DNA of 64,000 bases, taken from NCBI RefSeq assembly GCF_002993325.1, contig NZ_PVNO01000025.1, positions 124,001 to 188,000 on the forward strand, read 5' to 3'. Origin of the DNA: Alteromonas gracilis. Lineage in GTDB: Bacteria; Pseudomonadota; Gammaproteobacteria; Enterobacterales; Alteromonadaceae. The position numbers and the translations under genes were made by a program. Shown here in pieces: positions 19,391 through 28,783 of the stretch. Every line of letters starts with the position of its first letter. The stretch's first letter is position 1. The notes beneath the pieces are model-generated. The model was not told the origin of the DNA. It searched no databases and saw nothing but the letters and a program-made list of their open reading frames with translations.

Positions 19391-21778
19391 ATGAAATTCA
19401 GTGAAAAATGGTTAAGAGAGTGGGTTAACCCGTCGCTGTCGGCACATGAGCTGTCTGAACAGTTGAGCATGGCTGGCCTGGAAGTAGACGGCGTTGAGCC
19501 AGTAGCAGGCGATTTTAAAGGCGTGCTAGTAGGTGAAGTGGTTGAGTGCGGTCAGCACCCTAACGCCGACAAACTGCGCGTAACTAAAATAAATGTGGGT
19601 GGCGATGAGCTGCTTGATATCGTTTGTGGTGCGCCTAACTGTCGTCAGGGCATTAAAGTAGCGGTAGCGGTTGTTGGCGCTGTATTGCCAGGCGATTTCA
19701 AAATTAAGAAAGCGAAGCTTCGCGGCGAGCCATCTTTCGGCATGCTTTGTAGCTTCTCTGAGCTAGGTATAAGCGACGACCACGACGGAATTATCGAGCT
19801 TCCAGCCGATGCACCTATTGGCGAAGACATTCGTGATTACCTTGGTCTTGATGACTACGCCATTGAAGTAGACCTTACACCAAACCGTGCAGACTGTTTG
19901 GGTATTCGCGGTATTGCCCGTGAAGTAGGCGTGCTTAATAACCTTGACGTGTGCGAGCCTGAAGTAGCTGCGGTAGACGCAACTATTGATGATAAATTAT
20001 CAATTACGTTAAGCGCTGATGACGCATGCCCACGTTATTTAGGCCGTGTAGTTAAAGGCGTCAACGTAAAAGCGGCATCGCCACTGTGGTTAGTTGAAAA
20101 GCTACGTCGTTGCGGTATTCGCAGTATAGACCCCATTGTAGATGTGACTAACTTTGTATTGCTAGAGCTTGGCCAGCCAATGCACGCGTTTAACCTTGCC
20201 AGCATTGAAGGCAACATTAACGTGCGTATGGCGAATGAAGGCGAAGCCCTTACGTTACTAGATGAAACTGAAGCTAAGCTGCAAAGCAATACTTTGGTTA
20301 TTGCTGATGACAACAAAGCGTTAGCGATGGCGGGCATTTTCGGCGGCCTTCACTCTGGTGTAACAGACGAGACTCAAGATATCTTGCTTGAAAGTGCGTT
20401 CTTTAGTCGCGATGCGATTATGGGCCGCGCTCGTCAGTATGGTTTGCACACCGATGCGTCGCACCGTTACGAGCGTGGGGTAGACCCACAGCTACAGCGT
20501 AAAGCTATGGAGCGCGCTACTGCACTAGTTCTAGAAATTTGTGGTGGTGAAGCTGGCCCTGTTGTTGAAGCGGTGGCAGAAGACAAACTACCTGAGCAAG
20601 CAACGGTTACACTTCGTCGCGAACGTTTATCTCGCGTGCTAGGTATTAGCATTGACGATGCGAAAGTAACTGAGATGCTTACTCGCCTTGGTTTAGACGT
20701 AACGCAAACCGAAGCAGGTTGGGAAGCGGTTGCGCCAAGCTATCGTTTCGATATTTCAATTGAAGAAGATTTGATTGAAGAAATTGCCCGTGTTTACGGC
20801 TACAACAACATTCCAAACGTTGCGCCACAAGCCACCCTGGCCATGTTGCCTTCACAGGAAGCCAAGCTGCCGCTAAACACCATGAAGTCGTTGCTATTAA
20901 GCCGTGGCTACAATGAAGCGATTACTTACTCGTTTGTAGACCCGAAAATTCAAAACGCGTTATTCCCAGATGTGAAGGGCATGGTGTTACCACACCCGAT
21001 ATCATCAGATATGTCGATAATGCGCGTTAGTTTATGGCCGGGTTTATTGGGGGCTACTGCGTATAATCAGAAGCGTCAGCAACAGCGCGTTCGCCTGTTC
21101 GAAACGGGATTACGCTTTATTCCTCAACAAGATGCGCCAAATGGTGTATTGCAACAACAAGTAATTGGTGGTGTAGTAGCAGGGCGTCGTAATGAAGAAC
21201 ATTGGGACTTGGGTGATAACCCGGTTGATTTCTTTGATGCTAAAGCAGACGTTGAGGCGTTATTGGCGCTAACGGGTAAAACTGGTGAGTTCCAATTCGT
21301 AACAGGGCAGCACAGCGCGTTACACCCTGGTATGACTGCAAAAATTTTGCTTAATGATGAAGAAGTTGGCTATATTGGTGCTATACACCCGCAGTTTACT
21401 AAATTGCTTGGTGTTAACGGCCGCGTATTTGTGTTCGAACTGGTGGTAGATGCCATTACTGAACGCAATTTACCGTCAGCCGTACCAGTATCGCGCTTCC
21501 CATCAAACCGTCGTGATATTGCTATCACGGTTAAAGATGAAGTGCGTGTAGGAAATGTACTTTCTTACATAGAAAAAATTGGCGTAAATCAACTAGTTGC
21601 TCTAAACTTGTTCGATGAGTACAAAGGCAAGGGAATTGAGCCAGGCTACAAGAGCCTTGCTTTGTCACTTCATTTACAAGATCCGGATAAAACCTTGGAA
21701 GAAGCTGAAATTCAGCAAGCCGTAGATACTGTGGTTAAAGGTCTGGAATCTGAGTTTGGGGCCGCGTTAAGAGAGTAA
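19391..21778 (+). CDS. pheT: Phenylalanine-tRNA ligase beta subunit
   Basis: 795 residues, identical in length to the E. coli subunit. N-terminal EMAP/OB-type tRNA-binding domain ([24 protein letters not shown], about 45-150), then B3/B4 editing domain, B5 domain around residues 400-475, a catalytic-like core, and a C-terminal FDX-ACB anticodon-binding domain ([17 protein letters not shown]). It partners PheS; the B3/B4 part clears mischarged Tyr-tRNA-Phe. Only 3 bases separate its stop from ihfA, so the three genes are co-transcribed. Confidence 0.98.
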   Translation: MKFSEKWLREWVNPSLSAHELSEQLSMAGLEVDGVEPVAGDFKGVLVGEVVECGQHPNADKLRVTKINVGGDELLDIVCGAPNCRQGIKVAVAVVGAVLPGDFKIKKAKLRGEPSFGMLCSFSELGISDDHDGIIELPADAPIGEDIRDYLGLDDYAIEVDLTPNRADCLGIRGIAREVGVLNNLDVCEPEVAAVDATIDDKLSITLSADDACPRYLGRVVKGVNVKAASPLWLVEKLRRCGIRSIDPIVDVTNFVLLELGQPMHAFNLASIEGNINVRMANEGEALTLLDETEAKLQSNTLVIADDNKALAMAGIFGGLHSGVTDETQDILLESAFFSRDAIMGRARQYGLHTDASHRYERGVDPQLQRKAMERATALVLEICGGEAGPVVEAVAEDKLPEQATVTLRRERLSRVLGISIDDAKVTEMLTRLGLDVTQTEAGWEAVAPSYRFDISIEEDLIEEIARVYGYNNIPNVAPQATLAMLPSQEAKLPLNTMKSLLLSRGYNEAITYSFVDPKIQNALFPDVKGMVLPHPISSDMSIMRVSLWPGLLGATAYNQKRQQQRVRLFETGLRFIPQQDAPNGVLQQQVIGGVVAGRRNEEHWDLGDNPVDFFDAKADVEALLALTGKTGEFQFVTGQHSALHPGMTAKILLNDEEVGYIGAIHPQFTKLLGVNGRVFVFELVVDAITERNLPSAVPVSRFPSNRRDIAITVKDEVRVGNVLSYIEKIGVNQLVALNLFDEYKGKGIEPGYKSLALSLHLQDPDKTLEEAEIQQAVDTVVKGLESEFGAALRE

Positions 21779-21781
21779 ACT

Positions 21782-22081
21782 ATGGCATTGACCAAAGCCG
21801 AGATGGCTGAACACCTATTCGAGAAACTAGGCATTAACAAGCGTGATGCAAAAGATCTGGTAGAGCTTTTTTTCGAAGAGATAAAAGGCGCTCTGGAATC
21901 TGGTGAGCAAGTAAAACTGTCAGGTTTTGGCAACTTTGACCTGCGTGATAAAAACGAACGTCCTGGCCGTAATCCTAAAACCGGTGAAGACATTCCTATT
22001 AAAGCGCGTCGAGTGGTAACCTTCCGCCCGGGTCAAAAATTAAAAAGCCGAGTTGAAAACTCTGAGCCTGTCGACCAATAA
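21782..22081 (+). CDS. ihfA: Integration host factor subunit alpha
   Basis: 99 residues of the HU/IHF family: [20 protein letters not shown], then [22 protein letters not shown] containing the DNA-intercalating loop [10 protein letters not shown] with Pro at the tip, and [17 protein letters not shown] bends DNA at specific sites in replication, recombination and transcription. The partner ihfB is not in the window. Position directly after pheT is the conserved location of ihfA and excludes hupA/hupB. Confidence 0.97.
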   Translation: MALTKAEMAEHLFEKLGINKRDAKDLVELFFEEIKGALESGEQVKLSGFGNFDLRDKNERPGRNPKTGEDIPIKARRVVTFRPGQKLKSRVENSEPVDQ

Positions 22082-22103
22082 TCTTTAGGTCGTTACAATA
22101 TTG

Positions 22104-22134
22104 AAAAAAGAGCGAGGTCTCTCGCTCTTTTTTT
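22104..22134 (+). terminator. Terminator of the pheST-ihfA operon
   Basis: AAAAAAGAGCGAG-GTCT-CTCGCTCTTTTTTT: a 12- to 13-bp stem with a 4-base loop and long T tail, 22 bases after the ihfA stop. Confidence 0.93.
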
Positions 22135-22198
22135 GTATTGCTTCTTTTTAACAGTGCCCCCGCACTGAAATTCATATGCAATCTGTTCGGAGGAAAGT

Positions 22199-22744
22199 GT
22201 GAAAAAAGCACTTGTTGTTCTTGCTATTGTCATCGCCGCTGTTTTTTCTTGGTTTGCTTATTTGTCGCTAGATGCCGACCAACGTGACCAGAGCGCAGCT
22301 GAAGTGCCATTAATTACGGTAATGGAAATTCTTCACGCCAGCGATTTACAAGAAGGTGTTAAGCAGGCGGTGAAAAACGAAAACGCCGAAGGGGTAGACT
22401 CTTGGATGGAGCAAGCCCGTGAAGTAGGGCAGGCCGCTAATTTATCTTCAGAAGATATGGACTACCTGCGTTCAGATACCGCGAAAGACTATGTGATTTT
22501 CAATGCTAAACGTCAGTTGTATAACGAAGCGTTTGAAGCTCGCTATTACGCATTGGAAGACGTAGAGCCGCTAAAAGCCCAATACCCTGAAGCCAAAGAC
22601 TTATTCCCTCGCACCGATGCGCTAATTGAAAAGCGCGACGCAATTATTCAGCAAATTGCTGTAGCCATTTCAGGCAGTGAGCAGCCTGATGAAGAGGCGC
22701 TCAAAGAAGCACGCAAGCAGTGGCTAGCGCAAGCGAGTAAATAA
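22199..22744 (+). CDS. Hypothetical membrane-anchored helical protein
   Basis: 181 residues from a GTG start preceded by CGGAGGAAA. The N-terminus has a single hydrophobic segment (ALVVLAIVIAAVFSWFAYL), which would anchor it in the inner membrane or act as an uncleaved signal; no lipobox is seen. The rest is acidic and predicted mainly alpha-helical, with many Glu, Ala, Lys and Gln and no recognisable catalytic motif. I do not recognise the family. It is separated from ihfA by a strong terminator, so it is expressed on its own. Confidence 0.75.
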   Translation: MKKALVVLAIVIAAVFSWFAYLSLDADQRDQSAAEVPLITVMEILHASDLQEGVKQAVKNENAEGVDSWMEQAREVGQAANLSSEDMDYLRSDTAKDYVIFNAKRQLYNEAFEARYYALEDVEPLKAQYPEAKDLFPRTDALIEKRDAIIQQIAVAISGSEQPDEEALKEARKQWLAQASK

Positions 22745-22998
22745 GCAACTTTTAGGGCTACTCTTCTCTATAGAGTAGTCTATCTCGTCTTTCCACCGCA
22801 TTCATAACTCTGCGCTTTAATGGCTGCAACTCGCTGTAAGTAGTTAACCTATCAAACTTATATTTTACCTGCATATCACGGCCTGGCTGCTGGCCGTATT
22901 AGTATCAAATTTCAACCCATCGAAAACTATACCCTAGACCAACTTCATAGTCTTCTCCACTTTCCATACTATACATTTGTTGAAAATTAATTTGAATG
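22745..22998. other. Intergenic region with weak hairpin
   Basis: About 250 bases without a gene. Near its start GGCTACTCT ... AGAGTAGTC forms a hairpin without a clear T tail that may end the upstream transcript. Nothing else stands out until the inverted repeat at 22999. Confidence 0.4.
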
Positions 22999-23018
22999 TG
23001 TACGCTAATTGTCGTACA
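22999..23018. promoter_or_regulatory. Inverted repeat, candidate operator of the toxin-antitoxin-like pair
   Basis: TGTACG and CGTACA face each other across 8 bases, ending 14 bases before the ATG of the toxin-like gene. Such a site is where an antitoxin or toxin-antitoxin complex would repress its own operon; binding is inferred only. Confidence 0.4.
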
Positions 23019-23032
23019 TTTTTGGGTGTCTT

Positions 23033-23349
23033 ATGGGGTATAGGGAAATAAAGCGGCAGGTCATCGATTGCTTAAATGAGGGACGCATTTCTCATGAGCA
23101 GAGAAACGACATCGACGTTAAAAATTTATTGGCGATTGGGCAAGAGTCACTTGAGGAGGTTGCTGCAGTTATAGGTCGAAGTCGAGGGAACGATTATTCT
23201 TCCAGCCCTCTTCATTTTGATGCCAGTATTACGGTGCACATAATCAAGACCAATCAAGACCAATCAAGACCAATCAAGCCGGTCAGAGTTGGTACGTCAA
23301 ATGGTATTTCGTAGAGCCGAATAGCGTTTTTATAAGCGTTCATCATTGA
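23033..23349 (+). pseudogene. Toxin-like gene (MqsR-like position) frameshifted by a 10-bp tandem repeat
   Basis: From the ATG at 23033 the frame reads REIKRQVIDCLNEGRISH and later SSSPLHFDASITVHIIK, then enters a tandem repeat of AATCAAGACC and shifts into a junk tail ending at 23314. A different frame after the repeat gives a convincing C-terminus, WYVKWYFVEPNSVFISVHH, ending in TGA at 23347-23349, just before the antitoxin start. Two fewer repeat units, or one more, restore a single frame; with two fewer the product is 98 residues, the length of E. coli MqsR. The neighbouring zinc-finger gene suggests an MqsR-type mRNA interferase, but this is inference. As read here the gene is OFF. A TTG at 23009 is a less likely start. 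Confidence 0.65.
23242..23281 (+). repeat. 10-bp tandem repeat inside the toxin-like gene
   Basis: Three perfect copies of AATCAAGACC (23242-23271) are followed by a degenerate fourth copy. The unit length is not a multiple of three, so slipped-strand change of copy number switches the reading frame. Confidence 0.95.
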
Positions 23350-23358
23350 GGAAAAGGT

Positions 23359-23952
23359 ATGAAAATTTTCAAAGTGGGCGAGTCGCAAAAAGCGGCATGT
23401 AACCATTGCCAATCATTTGAAAATGCAACATTTCAGTTAAGGGATGTTCCTTTCAGTGATGGGAGAGGGATAGTGAAAAATGTTTTGGTGGGAGTGTGTG
23501 ACAAGTGTAACAGCGTGACTGTGTTGCCCCATCAATCCACACCTGCAGTTAAACGCCAATATGAAGCTAAGCGCAAACCTGTTGAAGGGCGATTACCTGC
23601 CCATTTGATCGACATACTGAATTTGGCGACATTGGAAATTGGTACAACTACAGATTTTGTTCCAAGCATGATGAAATATTACATTCATACACTGTCTGAA
23701 GATGAAAAGTCAGCGAAAAAAATAGCGAATTACCTTCAAAGTGATTTGGCAACGGGCAAATCAGAGAAGCGTTTGTCGTTAAAAGGACGCAAAATTTTCG
23801 AAGACATTGAGCACCTTAAATCACTAACGCATATAGAAAACACAACTGACTTACTTAAAGGTATTATTCTAAAGATCAACGACGATGTGCTAGTTAAAAA
23901 AAGACTAAAACCAATCACGAACCTAAGAAATATAATGGCGGCAGTTGCATAA
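23359..23952 (+). CDS. YgiT/MqsA-type zinc-finger protein, putative antitoxin
   Basis: 197 residues with GAGGAAAAGG upstream of the ATG. Residues 12-55 contain two Cys-x-x-Cys pairs (CNHC and CDKC), the zinc-binding fold of YgiT/MqsA antitoxin N-terminal domains that mask an MqsR-like toxin. Unlike MqsA (131 residues with an XRE helix-turn-helix), the C-terminal 130 residues show no XRE pattern that I can see; they are helical and basic, and could be another DNA-binding or multimerisation domain. It begins 9 bases after the reconstructed toxin-like stop, toxin-first as in mqsRA. Function as antitoxin is inferred. Confidence 0.65.
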   Translation: MKIFKVGESQKAACNHCQSFENATFQLRDVPFSDGRGIVKNVLVGVCDKCNSVTVLPHQSTPAVKRQYEAKRKPVEGRLPAHLIDILNLATLEIGTTTDFVPSMMKYYIHTLSEDEKSAKKIANYLQSDLATGKSEKRLSLKGRKIFEDIEHLKSLTHIENTTDLLKGIILKINDDVLVKKRLKPITNLRNIMAAVA

Positions 23953-24022
23953 TTAAACGCCTTGAATGTTGGTCTTTGGTTAAGTTGCCAATACACTCAG
24001 TGTTGACGTTAGATTAACTCAA

Positions 24023-24493
24023 CTAACCTACCGAGATATCCGCAAACTTAGCACCGGTAAGTACTGCTAAGTCAGTGGGAGAAAGCGCCACTTCTAACCC
24101 TCGTTTTCCCGCACTAACGTGAATAGTTGAAAGGCTTTCAGCGCTTTTGTGAATAACGCTGACTAACCGTTTTTTTTGCCCTAATGGGCTTACTCCACCT
24201 AACACATAGCCCGTAGCTACCATCACCGCGTTGGCCTGCGCCATTTCTACTTTTTTCACTCCTAGCGCTTTTGCCATTTTCTTTTCACTTAGCTTGGTGT
24301 TTACCGGTACAACGGCGACAGCCAGTTTATTAGTGTCTGTGCTAACCACTAAGGTTTTAAATACAGTTTCGGCATCAAGGCTAAGTTTTTCAACGGCTTC
24401 TAGCCCGTACGAAGCCGCATTAGCGTCGTGCTCATACTTTAAAACCTTATGGGCAATGCGTTTTTTGTTCAGCAGTGTAATTGCAGGTGTCAT
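24023..24493 (-). CDS. ybaK: Cys-tRNA(Pro)/Cys-tRNA(Cys) deacylase YbaK
   Basis: 156 residues of the YbaK/EbsC editing family. It starts MTPAITLLNKKRIAHKVLKY and contains the invariant-type Lys segment VFKTLVVSTD (Lys near 46), then GYVLGGVSPLGQKKRL with the GG-x-SP-x-G motif that shapes the substrate pocket. The enzyme hydrolyses mischarged Cys-tRNA-Pro with prolyl-tRNA synthetase. The ATG overlaps the stop of the upstream penicillin-acylase family gene by 4 bases (24490-24493), indicating translational coupling. Confidence 0.93.
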   Translation of the reverse strand: MTPAITLLNKKRIAHKVLKYEHDANAASYGLEAVEKLSLDAETVFKTLVVSTDTNKLAVAVVPVNTKLSEKKMAKALGVKKVEMAQANAVMVATGYVLGGVSPLGQKKRLVSVIHKSAESLSTIHVSAGKRGLEVALSPTDLAVLTGAKFADISVG

Positions 24494-26904
24494 TCAGTTT
24501 CTTTTCTATAAAAAGTGCGGCGGTGAATAGGTTCGCTGGGTAACAAAGGCGTTGCTGCATGGGTGGCATAGTCGTTAAAACCTGCTGTAAAAAATTTTGA
24601 CAGCGGGTGGCCAGACTGGCCGCCGGGTAAGGTGAGAATGGCATCGTCTAAATGCCCTGGGCTCACAAAAAACCGTTCAGATGCGCCAAAGCTAGGTGCC
24701 TGCACAGCAGGCATATAGGTATCGCCGAAACCTTCTACTTTTTCCATATTTAAAAAATTTCCTACCAAGGGAATTTGTTTGGTAAAAGGATGTTCAACTG
24801 AAAGAGCGTTAACCTTGCCCCATGCTAGTGTTTCCATGTCAGCTTCTACAGGCGAGTATTTATCGAGCAGTTTGTGTTTAGCCCGTCTGTAGGCGTCAAC
24901 AAGTAGTTCGTCGAAGCTTTCAGTGTCGGCAGGCAGCCAAGAGTCGGGTTGGCTATAAATAAGTTGCCATGTTGCGGGTTCGATGCCCCGCAGCAGAGTA
25001 CGGCTGTTTACACCCTGCTTATCTAGTTTTGAGAGTATGTCGCCGAATAAGGTTTGTATTACCTCTTGCCTGAAATGTTTAACCAACGTGTAGCCTACAG
25101 AGTCTTCGCAGGCACATTCTTTCCATGTGTTTAAATAAGCAAGGTCTGGCTTAAACTCCACATCTTTCATGTTGAGCAAACCATATAACAGATGTTGCCA
25201 TGGAATAAGAAAGCGGGCGTGGTTATCAAGTTGAATAGCGTAGAAGTCGGTTTCACTGAACGTGTCTTTTTCAAACAGTCGGTCTCTTATTTGTTGACCA
25301 CGCGCACCGAGCGCATAGCCGCCGTCGCCCCATGTTTTAAAATCTTCGCTTGAGATCACTCGTGCGTTTGCTGTCCATATTCGCCCCGCATCAGGGTTGA
25401 TAACCTGAGGTAAATTCTCTGCTTGTGTGGGGGAGGTGTTTGCTGAGGCCTCGCTTATTGCTGTAAATGAGGCTTGTTCTCTTGCCATAACTGCGCCCCC
25501 AGGCTGCCATGAGGCACTGCCATTTTCATCAACAATCACGAGGTTTTGAGTTGGTATGGCTATACGCTTGGCAACTTTCATGGCAGCTTCAACGGTTTTG
25601 GCGGTACCGAAGTTCACAATGCTTAAGTTGGCCGCAAACGGGTGATGTGCAACCCAGTTAAGCGCGTAACGTTTTCCGTCTACTTCTTTTACGGGGCCAA
25701 AATCACTGATTTGTAGCGTAAATTCATGTTCGCCGTCGGGGAGGGGAATTCGCTCTGTGATGGTTTTCGTTGTGGTGCCTTCGTCTAACTCAATCCAATC
25801 CACATTGTCTAAGTTGGCATTGGTAAAGCCCCACGCAATATGACCGTTGGTTCCTACAACAATTCCAGGAAGCCCGGGTAGCGATACGCCGGTAACCTGA
25901 ACATCGCTCCCTGACTCCTGGTAATTAAGCTGTGCGCGATACCAAATGATGGGTACACGAAGGCCCAAGTGCATATCGTTAGCCATAAGACCGGCGCCAG
26001 TTGCGGTATACGCCCCTGTGACTGCCCAGTTGTTGCTGCCGATATCGGGCAGTTCGGTGCCATTGTATTGGGCTCTGGCAATCGCAGTATTTACGGTAGT
26101 TGGGCTTTGAGAAATCTCTGGTGTCATCCCTTCTTTTGCTTGGCTTTGTTGGCTAGTGTTGCTGTTGCTACTAGTGCCCATGGTATCAGTGGGAGAGCGA
26201 AGAATAGCCGGATAAGTAGGGGCCGCAGCCTCGAGCAGGGGAATTTCACTGGCATCTAACGCGGCTTGGTAATTGCTGGGCTGCGTAATGAAATTATAAA
26301 CCTCTTCACCAAAGGTATTGAGCAGGGCTTCTCTGGCAAGGTCAAACTCTACCTGGCTACTCTGTAAATCGAGGTACATGCTATAGATAACTAATATACT
26401 ATCGGTAGGTTGCCACTGCTTAATTTCAACGCCTGCTGCCAAATATTCGAACGGGGGTAAAGTGAACTCCGAAAGCCCTTCGTTTACGCCGTGTGCATAA
26501 CGAACAAGTAAGTCCTGCTGTCTTGCCGGTAGATTTTCAAATACGACCTTTGCCCGTTGCTCGAACTGATGAAAGCGCGCTTTTTTGTCGATATCTAGGG
26601 CTATTTCTCCTACCCATTGAGACAAATTGCCTGATGCAGCGCGACGCTGAAGATCCATCTGGAAGAAACGGTCTTGCGCATGAGCAAAACCAAGAGCGTA
26701 GGCGGCATCAAAAATATCGTTAGCGTTTATAACGGCCTGACCCAGGCTATCGCGGCTTAATTCTGTAGGAGCAATCACGTGATAAGTCGCGTTATTGCCA
26801 TCAAGTGCGGGAAGACTTAAGCGTAGTGAAATATAAACCGCAATAGCGGCCAGAGAAAGTAGGGTAAAAACACCTAAAACCAACCACTTGATCCAATTAA
26901 TCAC
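24490..26904 (-). CDS. Penicillin acylase family protein (Ntn hydrolase)
   Basis: 804 residues. An N-terminal hydrophobic segment (residues 5-30) directs export. The alpha-chain part has ALGFAHAQDRFFQMDLQRR. After a low-complexity Ser/Gln/Thr linker (about 235-275, the spacer region) comes DIGSNNWAVTG, where Ser290 would be the autocatalytic nucleophile of the beta chain. The C-terminus has FFVSPGHLDDAILTLPGGQSGHP, typical of the family. Members hydrolyse amide bonds of acyl-homoserine lactones, penicillins or other N-acyl compounds in the periplasm. The substrate cannot be deduced; quorum-signal quenching is one possibility. Confidence 0.88.
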   Translation of the reverse strand: MINWIKWLVLGVFTLLSLAAIAVYISLRLSLPALDGNNATYHVIAPTELSRDSLGQAVINANDIFDAAYALGFAHAQDRFFQMDLQRRAASGNLSQWVGEIALDIDKKARFHQFEQRAKVVFENLPARQQDLLVRYAHGVNEGLSEFTLPPFEYLAAGVEIKQWQPTDSILVIYSMYLDLQSSQVEFDLAREALLNTFGEEVYNFITQPSNYQAALDASEIPLLEAAAPTYPAILRSPTDTMGTSSNSNTSQQSQAKEGMTPEISQSPTTVNTAIARAQYNGTELPDIGSNNWAVTGAYTATGAGLMANDMHLGLRVPIIWYRAQLNYQESGSDVQVTGVSLPGLPGIVVGTNGHIAWGFTNANLDNVDWIELDEGTTTKTITERIPLPDGEHEFTLQISDFGPVKEVDGKRYALNWVAHHPFAANLSIVNFGTAKTVEAAMKVAKRIAIPTQNLVIVDENGSASWQPGGAVMAREQASFTAISEASANTSPTQAENLPQVINPDAGRIWTANARVISSEDFKTWGDGGYALGARGQQIRDRLFEKDTFSETDFYAIQLDNHARFLIPWQHLLYGLLNMKDVEFKPDLAYLNTWKECACEDSVGYTLVKHFRQEVIQTLFGDILSKLDKQGVNSRTLLRGIEPATWQLIYSQPDSWLPADTESFDELLVDAYRRAKHKLLDKYSPVEADMETLAWGKVNALSVEHPFTKQIPLVGNFLNMEKVEGFGDTYMPAVQAPSFGASERFFVSPGHLDDAILTLPGGQSGHPLSKFFTAGFNDYATHAATPLLPSEPIHRRTFYRKETE

Positions 26905-26990
26905 GTGTAAAACTCCTAGTTTTTCTCTATCCTAACCACAGAACCCGAAAAATTAAAGTGATGTTTTATGACACATGTAAAGGTGGTGAC

Positions 26991-28013
26991 GTGGGCCCGT
27001 TAATGTTGGATTGTCAGGCCGAAGAACTCTTGCCTGAAGAAAAGGAAAAGCTGGCACACCCTGTGGTAGGCGGTGTCATTTTATTTAGCCGCAATTATCA
27101 TGATAAGCGCCAGTTATCGGCACTTGTTCAAGATATAAGGCGCTATGCAAAAAAACCTGTGTTGATTGCTGTTGACCATGAAGGCGGAAGAGTTCAGCGC
27201 TTTCGTGAAGGCTTTACCGCTATTCCGGCCATGGGCGAGATTTTACGCCAGTCTGAGCATCAAGATGAAAGCGCTGCCTATGCAAAAGCTTGCGGACTTG
27301 CGTTAGCTTACGAACTTAAAACCCTCGATATTGATTTCAGTTTTGCGCCTGTGCTCGATATTAACGGCGTGTCACAGGTTATCAAGGATAGAGCGTTTGC
27401 GGATAACGCAAATGACGTTATTCGTCTTGCTACCCATTTGATTCAAGGTCTTAAAGCGGTAAACATGCCTGCAATTGGTAAGCATTTCCCTGGTCATGGA
27501 AGCGTTGCGCCAGATTCCCATATTGCACTGCCGGTGGACGAACGCGATTTTGAAGAGATTCGAACTACCGATATGGTAGTGTTTCAACGCTTAATTGAAC
27601 GCAAAATGTTGGAAGGCGTGATGCCAGCACACGTGATTTACAATCAGGTGTGCGCCAAGCCAGCTGGTTTTTCGTCAACATGGCTGCAATCTATTCTCAA
27701 GGGCGATATTGGCTTTCAGGGCGCTATCTTTTCTGATGATTTATCCATGCATGGTGCCAGTGTTGCGGGTAGTTACCTGGAGCGCGCTGAAGCTGCACTT
27801 GAGGCTGGCTGTGACATGGTGCTGGCATGCAACAACCCCAAAGGCGCTGAGAGTATTCTTGATGGTATCGAGTCTCGCTACGCTAGCCTAAGTCGTGATG
27901 ATGAGTTAAAGCAAGAGCGGGTTATGGCGCTATACGGACGCGTGTTGCCTGTAGGGCTTCAAGATAAATACGAAAGCGCAGTAGATTTGGTCAAGCGCCT
28001 GAGCGAGCGTTAA
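26991..28013 (+). CDS. nagZ: Beta-N-acetylhexosaminidase NagZ
   Basis: 340 residues from the GTG at 26991, chosen because VGPLMLD aligns with the start of E. coli NagZ; a longer frame begins at 26958. Glycoside hydrolase family 3: GGVILFSRNYHD, VLIAVDHEGGRVQRF, then KHFPGHGSVAPDSHIALP, where the Asp-Ser-His loop is the NagZ acid/base dyad, and AIFSDDLSMHGA with the nucleophile Asp. It removes GlcNAc from 1,6-anhydroMurNAc peptides in cytoplasmic peptidoglycan recycling. It diverges from the penicillin-acylase gene and is followed by a terminator. Confidence 0.96.
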   Translation: MGPLMLDCQAEELLPEEKEKLAHPVVGGVILFSRNYHDKRQLSALVQDIRRYAKKPVLIAVDHEGGRVQRFREGFTAIPAMGEILRQSEHQDESAAYAKACGLALAYELKTLDIDFSFAPVLDINGVSQVIKDRAFADNANDVIRLATHLIQGLKAVNMPAIGKHFPGHGSVAPDSHIALPVDERDFEEIRTTDMVVFQRLIERKMLEGVMPAHVIYNQVCAKPAGFSSTWLQSILKGDIGFQGAIFSDDLSMHGASVAGSYLERAEAALEAGCDMVLACNNPKGAESILDGIESRYASLSRDDELKQERVMALYGRVLPVGLQDKYESAVDLVKRLSER

Positions 28014-28037
28014 AACAGGTAATAAGAAGGTAGAGAG

Positions 28038-28063
28038 AAAGCACCGCTATACCGGTGCTTTTA
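28038..28063 (+). terminator. Terminator after nagZ
   Basis: AAAGCACCG and CGGTGCTTT pair across a 6-base loop 24 bases after the nagZ stop, ending in a short T run. Confidence 0.75.
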
Positions 28064-28153
28064 CCTTTCATTCTTTAGGTGCCTATATGAAAGCTCGTAT
28101 AAAAGCGTACATAAAAGCTTGGATACGAATTTTGTGAGAACGAATATCGCGAT

Positions 28154-28669
28154 TTACACCGCTACTTCGTCTACACCGGCTTCAATATTCAAAAAGCGTG
28201 CGAAGGTAAACAAAAAGTCGCTCAGGCGGTTTAGGTACGCGTGAACAACTTCAGGCACGTCGTAGTGCTTCGAAAGGCTGATAACTGAGCGTTCAGCACG
28301 ACGGCAAACTGCTCGGCATACATGAGCTTGTGCCGCTGACTTGCAACCACCTGGTAAAACGAACGATGTATTGGGCGGCATTTGGCCAGTAATATTATCG
28401 ATAAGCTTTTCAAGGTTTTCGATGTCATCCTGCGCCAAAGTTGAACTTGCTGAAATGGCAAACCCTGCCTGAAAAAGATTGCGCTGAATATCATGTAGCA
28501 TCGGCTGGTGTTTCTTTACAACGTGCGCTGCTAAAAGGCCAATTTGACTGTTTAACTCGTCCATATCCCCATAGCTTTTCACCACTAAATCGTCTTTATC
28601 TACACGAACAGCCTTGTCTGCGTATATTTGCGTACTGCCTTTATCGCCAGTGCGAGTGTAAATTTTCAT
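28154..28669 (-). CDS. Cob(I)yrinic acid a,c-diamide adenosyltransferase, PduO type
   Basis: 171 residues from the ATG at 28669 (a longer frame opens at 28720). It begins MKIYTRTGDKGSTQIYADK, the ATP-binding signature of PduO-type enzymes, and has VKSYGDMDELNSQIGLL and a five-helix body ending RLSDFLFTFARFLN with the R-L-S-D-x-L-F motif. It transfers the adenosyl group of ATP to cob(I)alamin to make coenzyme B12, acting as a trimer in the cytoplasm. No B12 biosynthesis genes are near; the CbiM-like permease at 39.6 kb may be functionally related. Confidence 0.93.
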   Translation of the reverse strand: MKIYTRTGDKGSTQIYADKAVRVDKDDLVVKSYGDMDELNSQIGLLAAHVVKKHQPMLHDIQRNLFQAGFAISASSTLAQDDIENLEKLIDNITGQMPPNTSFVLPGGCKSAAQAHVCRAVCRRAERSVISLSKHYDVPEVVHAYLNRLSDFLFTFARFLNIEAGVDEVAV

Positions 28670-28783
28670 AAAGCCCTTGAATATATAAACCTGAATTTGA
28701 AAAAAGGGGCAGAGCCGCACTCAAACGCTTTGCTCAACCCCATACTTAATCCGTAACCTTAGGTTAGCGGCACGTTCAAAGAA

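Noticed and set aside
23009..23032. TTG at 23009 as start of the toxin-like gene
   Set aside because: It lies within the candidate operator region (22999-23018) and lacks a ribosome site; the ATG at 23033 gives a family-like length after frame repair.
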